From: Shewanella oncorhynchi
GTDB lineage: Bacteria > Pseudomonadota > Gammaproteobacteria > Enterobacterales > Shewanellaceae
Length of the DNA stretch: 64,000 bases
Assembly: GCF_012584455.1 (NCBI RefSeq)
Contig: NZ_JABAEB010000017.1
Span: 23,483 to 87,482 of the forward strand
Direction: 5' to 3'
Below are positions 27,347-35,796 of this stretch, piece by piece. The translations under genes were made by a program, and so were the position numbers. Within the stretch, counting starts at the first letter, position 1. Every line of letters begins with the position of its first letter. The notes below the pieces were generated by a model. That model ran no database searches. It was not told the DNA's origin and was given only the letters and a program-made list of their open reading frames with translations.

Positions 27347-27964
27347 TTAGCGTGGATTGGCTAAGCCATATTCACGGTCAACCGTAACATCTAAATCTGT
27401 CAGTAAACCGTTATCAATGCCGTAAATCCAGCCGTGTACCGCCACTTCTTGGCCGCGATCCCAAGCTTCTTGCACTATGGTTGAACTGGTCACATTAGCA
27501 ACCTGCTCAATCACGTTTAGCTCGCACAGGCGATCAAAACGTTTGGCTTCGTCCATCTGTTGTAATTCTTCCTGATAAATACGATAGATATCACGTAAAT
27601 GCCCGAGCCAGTTATCGATGAGTCCTAAGCGTTGCTGACCCATGGCCGCGCGCACACCACCACAGCCGTAGTGACCCACCACCATAATATGCTTCACCTT
27701 GAGCACATCGACGGCGTATTGCAGTACAGATAAGCAGTTAAGATCGGTATGGATCACCATGTTGGCGATATTACGGTGAACAAAGACTTCACCGGGCATA
27801 AGATCAATGATTTGGTTTGAGGGTACGCGACTATCTGAGCAGCCAATCCACAGGTATTCAGGATGTTGCTGTTTCGCTAATTGTTCAAAAAAATCAGGAT
27901 TTTCTTGGCGTATACGTCCGGCCCAGCGGCGGTTATTGTCGAATAAAGGTTTGAGTAGTTTCAT
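27347..27964 (-). CDS. can: Beta-carbonic anhydrase
   Basis: Zinc enzyme interconverting CO2 and bicarbonate in the cytosol. It has 205 residues; the zinc ligands C42, D44, H98 and C101 and R46 match E. coli Can exactly, in GCSDSRVPSN and VVGHYGCGGV. Single-gene unit; no promoter element was identified in the 300-bp gap upstream, which otherwise contains only the hairpin at 28223. Confidence 0.97.
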   Translation of the reverse strand: MKLLKPLFDNNRRWAGRIRQENPDFFEQLAKQQHPEYLWIGCSDSRVPSNQIIDLMPGEVFVHRNIANMVIHTDLNCLSVLQYAVDVLKVKHIMVVGHYGCGGVRAAMGQQRLGLIDNWLGHLRDIYRIYQEELQQMDEAKRFDRLCELNVIEQVANVTSSTIVQEAWDRGQEVAVHGWIYGIDNGLLTDLDVTVDREYGLANPR

Positions 27965-28222
27965 TTTAACCTATTGTTTTATTGACATATAAAATGTCTT
28001 CTCATGCTCTAATTCATGCAAGCAGCACATTTTTAGCAAGAGTATACCAGCAAATTTGGCTCTGCTGGTCTATCCAATTAAGGTTTGAATCAGGATATTG
28101 AAAAATCGAGATTATTTTTTCTTAATAGTACTGCAAATGGATAAGCTCTCTCTGAGGGTTCAAGCACCATTTGATTTTGATAGTGTGTTTGTTGTTTATA
28201 TCGCACAAATGCTGAGTGGAAA

Positions 28223-28253
28223 CCTTGTCCGCCAAAGATTAAGGCGGACAAGG
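28223..28253 (-). terminator. Hairpin after PstS-like gene
   Basis: CCTTGTCCGCC and GGCGGACAAGG are perfect 11-bp complements with a 9-nt loop, 16 bp past the stop of the PstS-like gene. The tail is GTTTCC, so termination may be Rho-assisted. Confidence 0.65.
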
Positions 28254-28268
28254 ATGATGCAGTATGGG

Positions 28269-28706
28269 TTAGAACTTACTGATCACTTTCACGCTGTCGT
28301 TTACTTCGCTTACGTCAACAAATCCGATCATATTGGGATTGGCGGCAATCAATGCGAGCATTTCAGCGCTGGAGTCGACGACTTTGGGCGGTTGACCTTG
28401 GCCTGAAAAGACCAGTTTTGACCAATAGGCTTTTAACTGACTCTCGGTTTTATTAAGGATCTGTTTAACAAAGGCATCACGTGCGGGCGTGCCTTCAGGT
28501 TGATCGAGTGCGACGACAGTGCCACCACTGGGGAAAGACTTGAGTTTGCCTAAATAGATCCGTGAAATATCCGCAGCGCTAATTTCTGACGTATTAGAAG
28601 GGTGCACCACGACGGCAATTTCGGCTTGAACACAGGCACTGCCAAGTAGAAGCGCACTGGCGACTAAGGTTTTTATCATCAACCGAGAACTTATTAATAG
28701 TTTCAT
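28269..28706 (-). CDS. Periplasmic PstS-like phosphate-binding family protein
   Basis: A 145-residue exported protein: signal peptide ending CVQA, then a half-size periplasmic-binding-protein fold (SEISAADISRIYLGKLKSFP, TPARDAFVKQIL, KAYWSKLVFSGQGQPP, NPNMIGFVDVSEVN), as in short phosphate ABC-type substrate-binding proteins. True PstS is about twice as long. The ATG at 28706 has AGGAG. It follows a porin by 10 bp, so the two are co-transcribed. No Pho box found upstream; ligand uncertain. Confidence 0.82.
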   Translation of the reverse strand: MKLLISSRLMIKTLVASALLLGSACVQAEIAVVVHPSNTSEISAADISRIYLGKLKSFPSGGTVVALDQPEGTPARDAFVKQILNKTESQLKAYWSKLVFSGQGQPPKVVDSSAEMLALIAANPNMIGFVDVSEVNDSVKVISKF

Positions 28707-28716
28707 GCTTAACTCC

Positions 28717-29895
28717 TTAAAAAACTAAGTCTATTGCCATACTCAGCAACTGTTCATCGGAGGACGGTTTGTCGTTACTGTAGTTGGTGTACTCTAGTTT
28801 CAGTGCGGCAGAAGGATGGAAATCCCAGCGGGTGCCTATGATGTAGTAGGCGCTGTCTTCCTGCTGTGCTTCAAGCGCCGCTTGTGTTCCAAAAACAAGC
28901 GGTGCGAGTGCAGCTTGGTTTGCCGGTGGCAGACCATTGTAAACAGGTAACATAGCGTCATAGGCATCGTATTGGGGCTCACCTTTATCAATACCGTAGG
29001 TTAAGTGGAAGGTGAAATCGTGATAGCGGATCCCGCCGGAAACAAAGGTTGAATCTTGAATATTAAAGCTACTGGGATCGACATCAATTCGTGTGTATTC
29101 GGCCAAAATAAACCATTTTTCAGCATCATATTTAATGTTAGCGCCAATGAGTAACGCGCTGTCATTAATCGGTAAAAGATCATCAACTACTTGCTGAGTA
29201 AAGAGTCCTGTTTGAGAAATTGCATTACCTAAGCCAAGCAGTGCGGGTAATTCGTAGGAGAAATCGGTAACTATGCCAATATTTAAACCGTACTCAAACC
29301 CATAGGTTACAAAGTTAAAGTTCATTATGTGGCCCTCGGCGGAGAAGGGCGCAGGAGGTGTTGATGAACCTGTAGGCGAGTAGTCAGAAACTGAAGTGGT
29401 AATGTATTTATAGGTCAAACCTACTTCGGTATCGCCCCATAAATCGGCATAAACTAAGCCTACACCTTCACCTGAATTAAATGGCAGTGAATAAACTCCG
29501 CGGGGCGGAGTGATCCAGTGATAGGCATAGCCTACATCAATATAATCGGAGTATTTATAGAGATTAAAACGTTGGCGACCTGCCATAAGCATAAGTTTGT
29601 CGCTGATGTCATAGGAGATATAAGCCCATTCGAATTCAGCGCTATAATCGTTACTGCCTCTGGATAGCACTTGTGCAGTAGCTCTTAAGCCACTACCAAG
29701 ATCGGCGGTAAATTGTAAGGCAACTTTGGAATCATTATTAAAATCGAGTTCTTTGTCGTAACCATAATAGCTTTTATCGTCACTTAGACTTGAGCCCGCG
29801 ACAATAGAGGCAAATCCATTTATTTGAACATCGGCATAAAGAGACGGCATATAAAGTGTGCTGAATACGCAGAGGGCAACTGTACTTTTTCTCAT
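28717..29895 (-). CDS. Outer-membrane porin-like beta-barrel protein
   Basis: A 392-residue protein from ATG 29895, with signal peptide MRKSTVALCVFSTLYMPSLYA, then alternating amphipathic strands typical of a barrel (ALQFTADLGSGLRATAQVLS, EWAYISYDISDKLMLMAGRQRF) and the terminal aromatic residue F needed for outer-membrane insertion (SMAIDLVF). It precedes the PstS-like gene in an operon, hinting at transport of an anionic solute. The 20-residue extension in the frame upstream is not used. Confidence 0.85.
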   Translation of the reverse strand: MRKSTVALCVFSTLYMPSLYADVQINGFASIVAGSSLSDDKSYYGYDKELDFNNDSKVALQFTADLGSGLRATAQVLSRGSNDYSAEFEWAYISYDISDKLMLMAGRQRFNLYKYSDYIDVGYAYHWITPPRGVYSLPFNSGEGVGLVYADLWGDTEVGLTYKYITTSVSDYSPTGSSTPPAPFSAEGHIMNFNFVTYGFEYGLNIGIVTDFSYELPALLGLGNAISQTGLFTQQVVDDLLPINDSALLIGANIKYDAEKWFILAEYTRIDVDPSSFNIQDSTFVSGGIRYHDFTFHLTYGIDKGEPQYDAYDAMLPVYNGLPPANQAALAPLVFGTQAALEAQQEDSAYYIIGTRWDFHPSAALKLEYTNYSNDKPSSDEQLLSMAIDLVF

Positions 29896-30172
29896 GGCAG
29901 AATACCTTGTTGAGGGAATACAGTATAAAGGTAGTTGATAATTAGTAGATTTCACCTTTGTGCAACATTTTTTAAGCCGCTTGGAACAAAAACAACGTCT
30001 TTACTTGTTAATAGAGGTTTCACAGGTGAGTTTAATGAAATGTGGTGTGCTCAATAACAGACTTTAATAAAGTAAAGCCTAATGTATTTATCCATAAAAT
30101 AGGAATTAAGTATGGGTGAGCAATATTGATATAAGCACATCTTGGTAACATGTGCTAAGTAGAAATACTCAT

Positions 30173-30202
30173 CTTCAAGATGCGAGTTTTCGCACCTTGA
30201 AG
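30173..30202. other. Hairpin between porin and hydrolase genes
   Basis: CTTCAAG-A-TGCGA and TCGCA-C-CTTGAAG pair around GTTT with one mismatch. It is 18 bp past the hydrolase stop (minus strand) and may end that transcript, but the U-tract is missing. The rest of the gap 29896-30220 shows nothing definite. Confidence 0.4.
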
Positions 30203-30220
30203 CGTAGATTTAGCGATTGA

Positions 30221-31051
30221 TTAATAATGTTTAGCCAGAAAATCGGCTAAATGTTGGTTAATAAATTCCGCTTGTTCGAGAGTTGATATGTGTCCTGCCG
30301 CAGGAATATGCACAAGTTGGCTGCCGTCAATGGCATCACTCATCAGGTAACTTTCCAATACGCTGCGGGCCTTATCTTCCTCGCCAGCCATGATGAGGCA
30401 GGGTAGCGTCAATTGCTCGGCGTATTCCATGGTATCGCGACGACCAAAAATCATTCGTCCAAGTTTAACTATCGTGGGGATTTGCTCCGCTGTGATACTG
30501 GCAAGTGACTGTTCAAAGTCCGTAACCAGTTCGGGAGTGTTATTTGCGGCATCATTGGCGAAGAATAAAGGTGAAATCGCACTGATCAGCGGCGCAGGGA
30601 TCGCCTTAGCGGCGGTAATCATATCCAGCATGCCATCATATTTCGCACGGGTGACTTCGGGTTCGAAACCGATAAAACTGTTGAGCATAACGAGGGTTTT
30701 AACTCTTGTTGGTGCTTTCAGTACCAATTCTGCGCCCCACATAGCACCGACAGATTGTCCGACAACACTAAAGTGAGTTATCTCAAGAGCATCCATTAGC
30801 TCAAGCATTTGATCGGCAATATCGAGTAGCGTTTTGCAGTTATTGGGCAGTAAATCTGACTGACCATGGCCCCAAAGTTCAGGCACTATGCAGCGATACC
30901 GAGCGCTTAAGGTGGCAATTTGAGGCGCCCACATAGCGCTATCCCATAAATAACTGTGCCCAAACAACAATACAGGGCCTGAGCCGACATCAAGGTAACT
31001 TAATTTTCGATCGGCAATAACAAGCTGCTGACGGTGTGAAGAAAAATCCAT
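30221..31051 (-). CDS. Alpha/beta hydrolase
   Basis: A 276-residue cytosolic alpha/beta-hydrolase of the esterase or carboxylester group. The nucleophile elbow is GQSVGA (Ser about 98), with the oxyanion segment GHSYLWDSAMW near residue 31, an acid in AGEEDKARS and the histidine in AAGHISTLEQ. It is preceded by a 110-bp gap from the M15 peptidase gene. Substrate unknown. Confidence 0.9.
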   Translation of the reverse strand: MDFSSHRQQLVIADRKLSYLDVGSGPVLLFGHSYLWDSAMWAPQIATLSARYRCIVPELWGHGQSDLLPNNCKTLLDIADQMLELMDALEITHFSVVGQSVGAMWGAELVLKAPTRVKTLVMLNSFIGFEPEVTRAKYDGMLDMITAAKAIPAPLISAISPLFFANDAANNTPELVTDFEQSLASITAEQIPTIVKLGRMIFGRRDTMEYAEQLTLPCLIMAGEEDKARSVLESYLMSDAIDGSQLVHIPAAGHISTLEQAEFINQHLADFLAKHY

Positions 31052-31163
31052 AAAACCTACTTTATCAAATATATCATTGTGTTAAACCGCATTTTGGCGC
31101 CCATTTTGACGATATAGTGCTAGGCTTAACCTGTCTTGACTGACCTTGGCGAGTATTTCGTGA

Positions 31164-31877
31164 TTAGGGCTGAGCGATACGCAGCACGTATTCATCTATT
31201 AGACTGTCTAATCGGGCGAGTACTGCATCTTTTAGCAACATATCACTGTTTTCTAACAGGATTGCCAGTTCGGCACGATCGAATTGTGGCAACAATAACT
31301 GCGCTACAGGGAAATAGCTAATATGCCAAGGCTCAGGACTTACCGAACTTTGTCCCTGCTGAAACGGGAAGTAAAAGCCAAAATCATGGGCATTTTCTAC
31401 CAGCCAAGCATGCAATTTAGCGCAGGGACCATCCTGAACATATTCAGCTTCAACAAGGCGCAGGGTTTTAACATCAATTTGAGCCGCATCGAACACATCG
31501 AGATCGGTACCCCAATGGTGGCGTGAAGCGCCGGGCAACGCCGACCAGAGCAAAATAAAGTCAACTATGGCATCGTCACTTAAGCCCTGAATATTGACCG
31601 GTAACTCATTGGCATCCAATACCGCGCGTTTACCGCTAGCCTTGGCATTCCAAATTGCCAGTTGCCGTTCAAAGGGACGATGTGCCGAGCAAATCGCGAG
31701 TTTTATGCCCGCATCTTCAGCTTTTGCCGCCATAGACTTAAAGGCGATAGCTGTGTTCTCCTCTAACCCAAAGCTATGATAACCAAGGTGATACGGGCTT
31801 AAATAATCCACTAATTCAGGGGAGCTTAAGCCGTAAAGCTTTGCGGTTTCGGGACGGATCTTCAGATGTGCTAACAC
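31164..31877 (-). CDS. M15 family D-alanyl-D-alanine carboxypeptidase-like protein
   Basis: A 237-residue VanY/M15B-type metallopeptidase. Zinc-ligand motifs are present: SRHHWGTDLD (H and D) and EPWH, and SAHRPFERQ is the substrate-side arginine loop. No signal peptide, so it may act in the cytosol or on recycled peptides. Its GTG start overlaps the end of dapE by 7 bp, making it the third gene of a yffB-dapE-M15 operon. Confidence 0.88.
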   Translation of the reverse strand: MLAHLKIRPETAKLYGLSSPELVDYLSPYHLGYHSFGLEENTAIAFKSMAAKAEDAGIKLAICSAHRPFERQLAIWNAKASGKRAVLDANELPVNIQGLSDDAIVDFILLWSALPGASRHHWGTDLDVFDAAQIDVKTLRLVEAEYVQDGPCAKLHAWLVENAHDFGFYFPFQQGQSSVSPEPWHISYFPVAQLLLPQFDRAELAILLENSDMLLKDAVLARLDSLIDEYVLRIAQP

Positions 31878-33013
31878 AGTAATTGTTCCAAAATGACTTC
31901 ATAACACAGGGCTAACTGTTCAAGGTCGTCCACTTTAACGCATTCATTCACTTTATGAATGGTGGCGTTGACAGGGCCAAGCTCTAACACTTTGGCACCC
32001 GTTGGTGCGATAAAGCGACCGTCTGATGTGCCGCCTGTGGTTTGCGGATCGGTTTCATAACCAGTGACTTGACGAATCGCGATACGGGTAGCATCTAATA
32101 GCGGACCATCACCGGTTAAAAAGGGAAGGCCATTGAAAATCCAGCTGATATCGTAGTCTAGCTCATAGTCTTTTAATAGAGTTTCAACCCGCTCAATCAA
32201 GATTTCGGCGGTCACTTCGGTGGAGTAACGGAAGTTAAACATCACTTCCAGTGCGCCAGGGATCACATTCGATGCACCTGTGCCGCCATTAATATTGGCG
32301 ATTTGGAAGCTGGTGGGTGGGAAAAACTCATTGCCATTATCCCAGTGCATTTGACTCAGCTCGGCCAAGAAAGGCGCGGCTTTGTGGATTGGATTATCGG
32401 CAAGGTGTGGATAGGCCACGTGGCCTTGAATGCCTTTCACGGTTAAGTTGCCGGTTAAACTGCCGCGGCGACCATTTTTGACCACATCGCCCAGCTTTAG
32501 GGTTGATGAGGGTTCGCCGACTAATGCCCAGGTGATCTTCTCGTTGCGCGCTTCTAAGGTATCAATGACTCGCGTCGTGCCGTTGATGAACGGACCTTCT
32601 TCATCGCTGGTGATCAAAAAGGCGATAGAGCCATGATGATCGGGATGTTTAGCCACAAAGCGTTCGGTGGCAATGATCATAGCCGCCAGTGAGCCTTTCA
32701 TGTCCGCTGCGCCGCGGCCATATAAGTAGCCATCAATGATGGTGGGCACAAAAGGCGGCGTGTGCCAGCGGCTCACATCGCCCGTTGGCACAACGTCTGT
32801 GTGGCCCGCAAAACAAAAAACGGGGCCTTCATTACCACGGCGAGCCCACATATTGGTGGTGTCTTCAAATACCATAGGTTCGATATTAAAACCGATGGCG
32901 CTGAGTCTTTCAGCCATTAAGGTTTGGCAGCCTTCATCAAGCGGTGTCACCGAAGGGCGGGCGATCAGCGCTTTTGTCAGTTCTGTAACGGGATAATTGT
33001 CGGCTGGCATCAT
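31871..33013 (-). CDS. dapE: Succinyl-diaminopimelate desuccinylase
   Basis: Di-zinc M20 hydrolase producing LL-diaminopimelate for lysine and peptidoglycan. It has 380 residues; metal and catalytic motifs FAGHTDVVPTGD, YGRGAADMKGS and TSDEEGPF are all present, as is the C-terminal GGTSDGRF. The start overlaps the yffB stop by 4 bp (ATGA), and its own stop overlaps the M15 gene. The overlaps indicate a coupled operon. Confidence 0.97.
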   Translation of the reverse strand: MMPADNYPVTELTKALIARPSVTPLDEGCQTLMAERLSAIGFNIEPMVFEDTTNMWARRGNEGPVFCFAGHTDVVPTGDVSRWHTPPFVPTIIDGYLYGRGAADMKGSLAAMIIATERFVAKHPDHHGSIAFLITSDEEGPFINGTTRVIDTLEARNEKITWALVGEPSSTLKLGDVVKNGRRGSLTGNLTVKGIQGHVAYPHLADNPIHKAAPFLAELSQMHWDNGNEFFPPTSFQIANINGGTGASNVIPGALEVMFNFRYSTEVTAEILIERVETLLKDYELDYDISWIFNGLPFLTGDGPLLDATRIAIRQVTGYETDPQTTGGTSDGRFIAPTGAKVLELGPVNATIHKVNECVKVDDLEQLALCYEVILEQLLC

Positions 33014-33354
33014 ACTGAGAATACTCTTTTATAGGCGGTTTCATCAAAGCCAATCAGCACTTGTTCACCGACGACTAAGACGGGGCGTTTGATCAGTGTC
33101 GGTTGCGTCAGCATAAGTTGAATGGCTTTGGTTTGATCGATATCGGTTTTATCTGCGTCACTGAGCGCACGAAAGCTCGTGCTGCGCTTATTGAATACGG
33201 TTTCCCAGCCTGAGGTGTTACACCAGAATTCGAGGTCTTCTTGACGTAGGCCGTCATCTCTAAAATCATGGAAATGAACTGGAAGTTGATGATTTTCAAT
33301 CCATTTACGTGCTTTACGCACTGTATCGCAATTCTTAATACCGTAGAGGGTCAA
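33010..33354 (-). CDS. ArsC/Spx-family protein YffB
   Basis: A 114-residue thioredoxin-fold protein related to arsenate reductase ArsC; E. coli YffB is also next to dapE. The start is TTG 33354, with GGAG 7 bp ahead, giving the family opening MTLYGIKNCDTVRKARKW with the single cysteine in KNCDT. A longer frame to 33435 adds unrelated Cys/His-rich residues. Whether it is an active reductase is not known. Overlaps dapE by 4 bp. Confidence 0.9.
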   Translation of the reverse strand: MTLYGIKNCDTVRKARKWIENHQLPVHFHDFRDDGLRQEDLEFWCNTSGWETVFNKRSTSFRALSDADKTDIDQTKAIQLMLTQPTLIKRPVLVVGEQVLIGFDETAYKRVFSV

Positions 33355-33623
33355 AATGATGCTCCAGTGTGGATGGACGCTTGGCTTGCAAGCATTGATT
33401 TTGCTGGCATTGTGGCATTGTGCGTCGCATGTCACAAGTGGGATGTGTTGCCGATATCTGGTGATTAATAAAACGTTAATTTTCTAGAGATAATAATCGC
33501 TGGTGACTTGCTTTGGTTTAACTTTTTAACACTTGTCTAACTTAAGTGCCTTGTATATATTGTTTTTTCATTAAAATCAGTTTGATTTAAGCATTGAAGT
33601 CAATGCGCTTTTAAAGGATTAAG

Positions 33624-34994
33624 ATGCACAGCGATGTTTCATTGCAGCGATTTAAGCAATTTCCGCGCTTGATGTGGATATTTTTGTTTGGGTCTTTTAT
33701 CACCCGTGGCAGTTATTACATGGTGTGGCCATTTTTAGCCGTTATTTTATATGAGAAATTTGCGCTAAGTGCCACTGAGGTCGGCATGGTCTTGTCCAGC
33801 GCCGCGATTATTTCGGTATTTACGAGCTTTGTTGGTAGCTCATTGTCCGACAGAATCGGTCGTCATAAGCTGATGTACCTGACGGGCATTCTCTATATCA
33901 TCTCGTTTTCGTTATTGGCTGAAGCCAATTCTGTCGAGGGGTATGTGGTCGTGATGACCCTGTGCTCTATGGCCACTTCACTGTGGCGACCGCTGACATC
34001 CGCCGCTATTGGCGACATTATTGCCGATCCTAAGACACGCGAATTGGCGATGCAGTCGCTGTATTTTATCGTCAACGTTGGCTGCGCCGTTGGCCCTATG
34101 CTGGGGGTATGGCTTGGTCTTACGGGCAAGCAATCCAGTTTCTACCTTACTGCAGTGGCCTTTGCCGTATTGTTGGCCTTGTTATATTGGGGATTTAACC
34201 ACCAAACCCGTCAGGAACCTGCTATGGCGACTGGCGCCTCATCGAGTGACAATTTAAGTGGCGATACGAGTGGCAGTGAAAGTGACTTTGTAAATGACAT
34301 GACAAGTGATGGTGTTAATCGTGGTGTGAATGGCTTATCGACTGATGCAGAGGCGAGCACGAAAAAAGCGGCAGTCGTGAGCCGTAAGCAAATTATCGCC
34401 ATTCTATTGCAAGATAAACTGCTGCAATGTTTAATTTTTGCCAATATTTTGTGTATGTTCATTTATGCCCAAATGGACAGTTCGTTGATCCAATATCTTA
34501 CTCGCGCAGGTGCGCCTGATTTGCTGACGTTAATTTCTGGCATGATTTTCACCAATGCAATGGTGATTATCTCCACCCAATTTTTGCTATTGAAACTCAT
34601 GGCCCGTTTTCCGCTCGTCAAACGGATTCAAATCGGATTGCTATTACTGATCGGCTCACAAATCTGGCTGGCGTTTAATCCACTGGATCTATTTTGGGGC
34701 TGGATTGGTGCGATTGTGGTGATGAGTGTCGCCGAGACTATTTTGTTCCCCACTATGAATGTGCATATCGACCGCTTAGCCCCTGATCATCTTCGCGGCG
34801 CCTACTTTGGGGCTGCTTCATTCTATGACTTAGGATTTGCGCTCGCGCCCCTTGGAGGTGGCATCATATTGGATCATTTTGGCGGTCAGTGGCTGTTTTT
34901 GACAGGCGCTTTACTCTCGGTATTGGTGATTTATCTGTACAGTATTTTAGATAAATTGCCGCGCCCCGATTTTGCCATGTTCAAAGTAGATTAG
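33624..34994 (+). CDS. MFS transporter with long central loop
   Basis: A 456-residue 12-helix major facilitator. Motif A (SSLSDRIGRHK) follows helix 2. Between helices 6 and 7 there is an unusually long, Ser/Asp/Gly/Thr-rich cytoplasmic loop (about residues 196-252) with hardly any hydrophobic residues, then basic VVSRKQ. DHA1-type drug or sugar efflux is likely; substrate unknown. Divergent from yffB, monocistronic, with a shared terminator at 35136. Confidence 0.9.
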   Translation: MHSDVSLQRFKQFPRLMWIFLFGSFITRGSYYMVWPFLAVILYEKFALSATEVGMVLSSAAIISVFTSFVGSSLSDRIGRHKLMYLTGILYIISFSLLAEANSVEGYVVVMTLCSMATSLWRPLTSAAIGDIIADPKTRELAMQSLYFIVNVGCAVGPMLGVWLGLTGKQSSFYLTAVAFAVLLALLYWGFNHQTRQEPAMATGASSSDNLSGDTSGSESDFVNDMTSDGVNRGVNGLSTDAEASTKKAAVVSRKQIIAILLQDKLLQCLIFANILCMFIYAQMDSSLIQYLTRAGAPDLLTLISGMIFTNAMVIISTQFLLLKLMARFPLVKRIQIGLLLLIGSQIWLAFNPLDLFWGWIGAIVVMSVAETILFPTMNVHIDRLAPDHLRGAYFGAASFYDLGFALAPLGGGIILDHFGGQWLFLTGALLSVLVIYLYSILDKLPRPDFAMFKVD

Positions 34995-35135
34995 TTTACT
35001 AGAGTCATGTAGCCGTTATTCACAGGGAACGTGATGCTTAGCGTGAGAATGGCCAAAATAGATTCTCTTAAGCCTGTGTATCGGTGCAGCTTGGCGAATT
35101 CAAATACCGTGTATAGGCTTGGTTTTCAAAAACTT

Positions 35136-35169
35136 AAAAGGCTGGCTCATGATGGTGAGTCAGCCTTTT
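35136..35169. terminator. Bidirectional terminator between MFS gene and crr
   Basis: AAAAGGCTGGCTCA and TGAGTCAGCCTTTT pair (one G-T) with a 6-nt loop; A and T runs on both sides. Confidence 0.85.
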
Positions 35170-35215
35170 ATTATTCAGAAAACAACCGATAAACGATTTA
35201 TTCGAAATGGTTAAA

Positions 35216-35725
35216 TTAGAGCTGTACCGTAAAGATCACGTCTTTGCCTGCGGTGACACTGCCTTGGGCTTTGTCGAGGTATTTGACATCTTCCATGTTC
35301 GCCAGCACGACAGGAGTGAGTAGGCTGTCTACTTGATCTTTTAGATAATCAATATCGAATGACAGGATCGGATCGCCGACTTTCACTTCTTGACCTTCCT
35401 GGGCTAAACGTTTAAACCCTTTACCTCTCAGCTCGACTGTACCTACACCAAAGTGAACAAATAGCTCTAAACCTTGGGGAGACTCAATACTGAATGCATG
35501 ATTTGTCTCAAAAATTTTACCTATGGTGCCGTCGATAGGCGCCAGAATTAATTCGCCTTTGGGAGCGATAGCGATGCCATCACCGACAATCTTTTCAGCA
35601 AAAACCACGTCGGGGACTTTTTCAATGGCGACGATATCCCCGGAAACGGGGGCATATACCATGATACCGCCAGCTAATTGAGTCTGGCCCGATACCAAGC
35701 GCCTTATTCGGCTTAAAAATCCCAT
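35216..35725 (-). CDS. crr: PTS glucose-specific EIIA component
   Basis: Small soluble phosphocarrier, 169 residues, same length as E. coli EIIA-Glc; the phospho-accepting H91 (LFVHFGVG) and H76 (TNHAFS) are conserved. It would take phosphate from HPr and control transporters or adenylate cyclase. No EIIBC permease is in the window. Last gene of the PTS cluster, 71 bp after ptsI. Confidence 0.96.
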   Translation of the reverse strand: MGFLSRIRRLVSGQTQLAGGIMVYAPVSGDIVAIEKVPDVVFAEKIVGDGIAIAPKGELILAPIDGTIGKIFETNHAFSIESPQGLELFVHFGVGTVELRGKGFKRLAQEGQEVKVGDPILSFDIDYLKDQVDSLLTPVVLANMEDVKYLDKAQGSVTAGKDVIFTVQL

Positions 35726-35796
35726 AATCTAGAGCCTCTTTTGCTTGTTTTTGTCATTGTTTTTGTTCTGTAACGCAGCATAACGAATAAATGTCT

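Noticed and set aside
28098..28406. 102-codon plus-strand ORF
   Set aside because: It is antisense to the PstS-like gene over most of its length and crosses that gene's terminator hairpin.
35033..35193. Short plus-strand ORF after the MFS gene
   Set aside because: It reads through the bidirectional terminator hairpin at 35136, so it is more likely chance.
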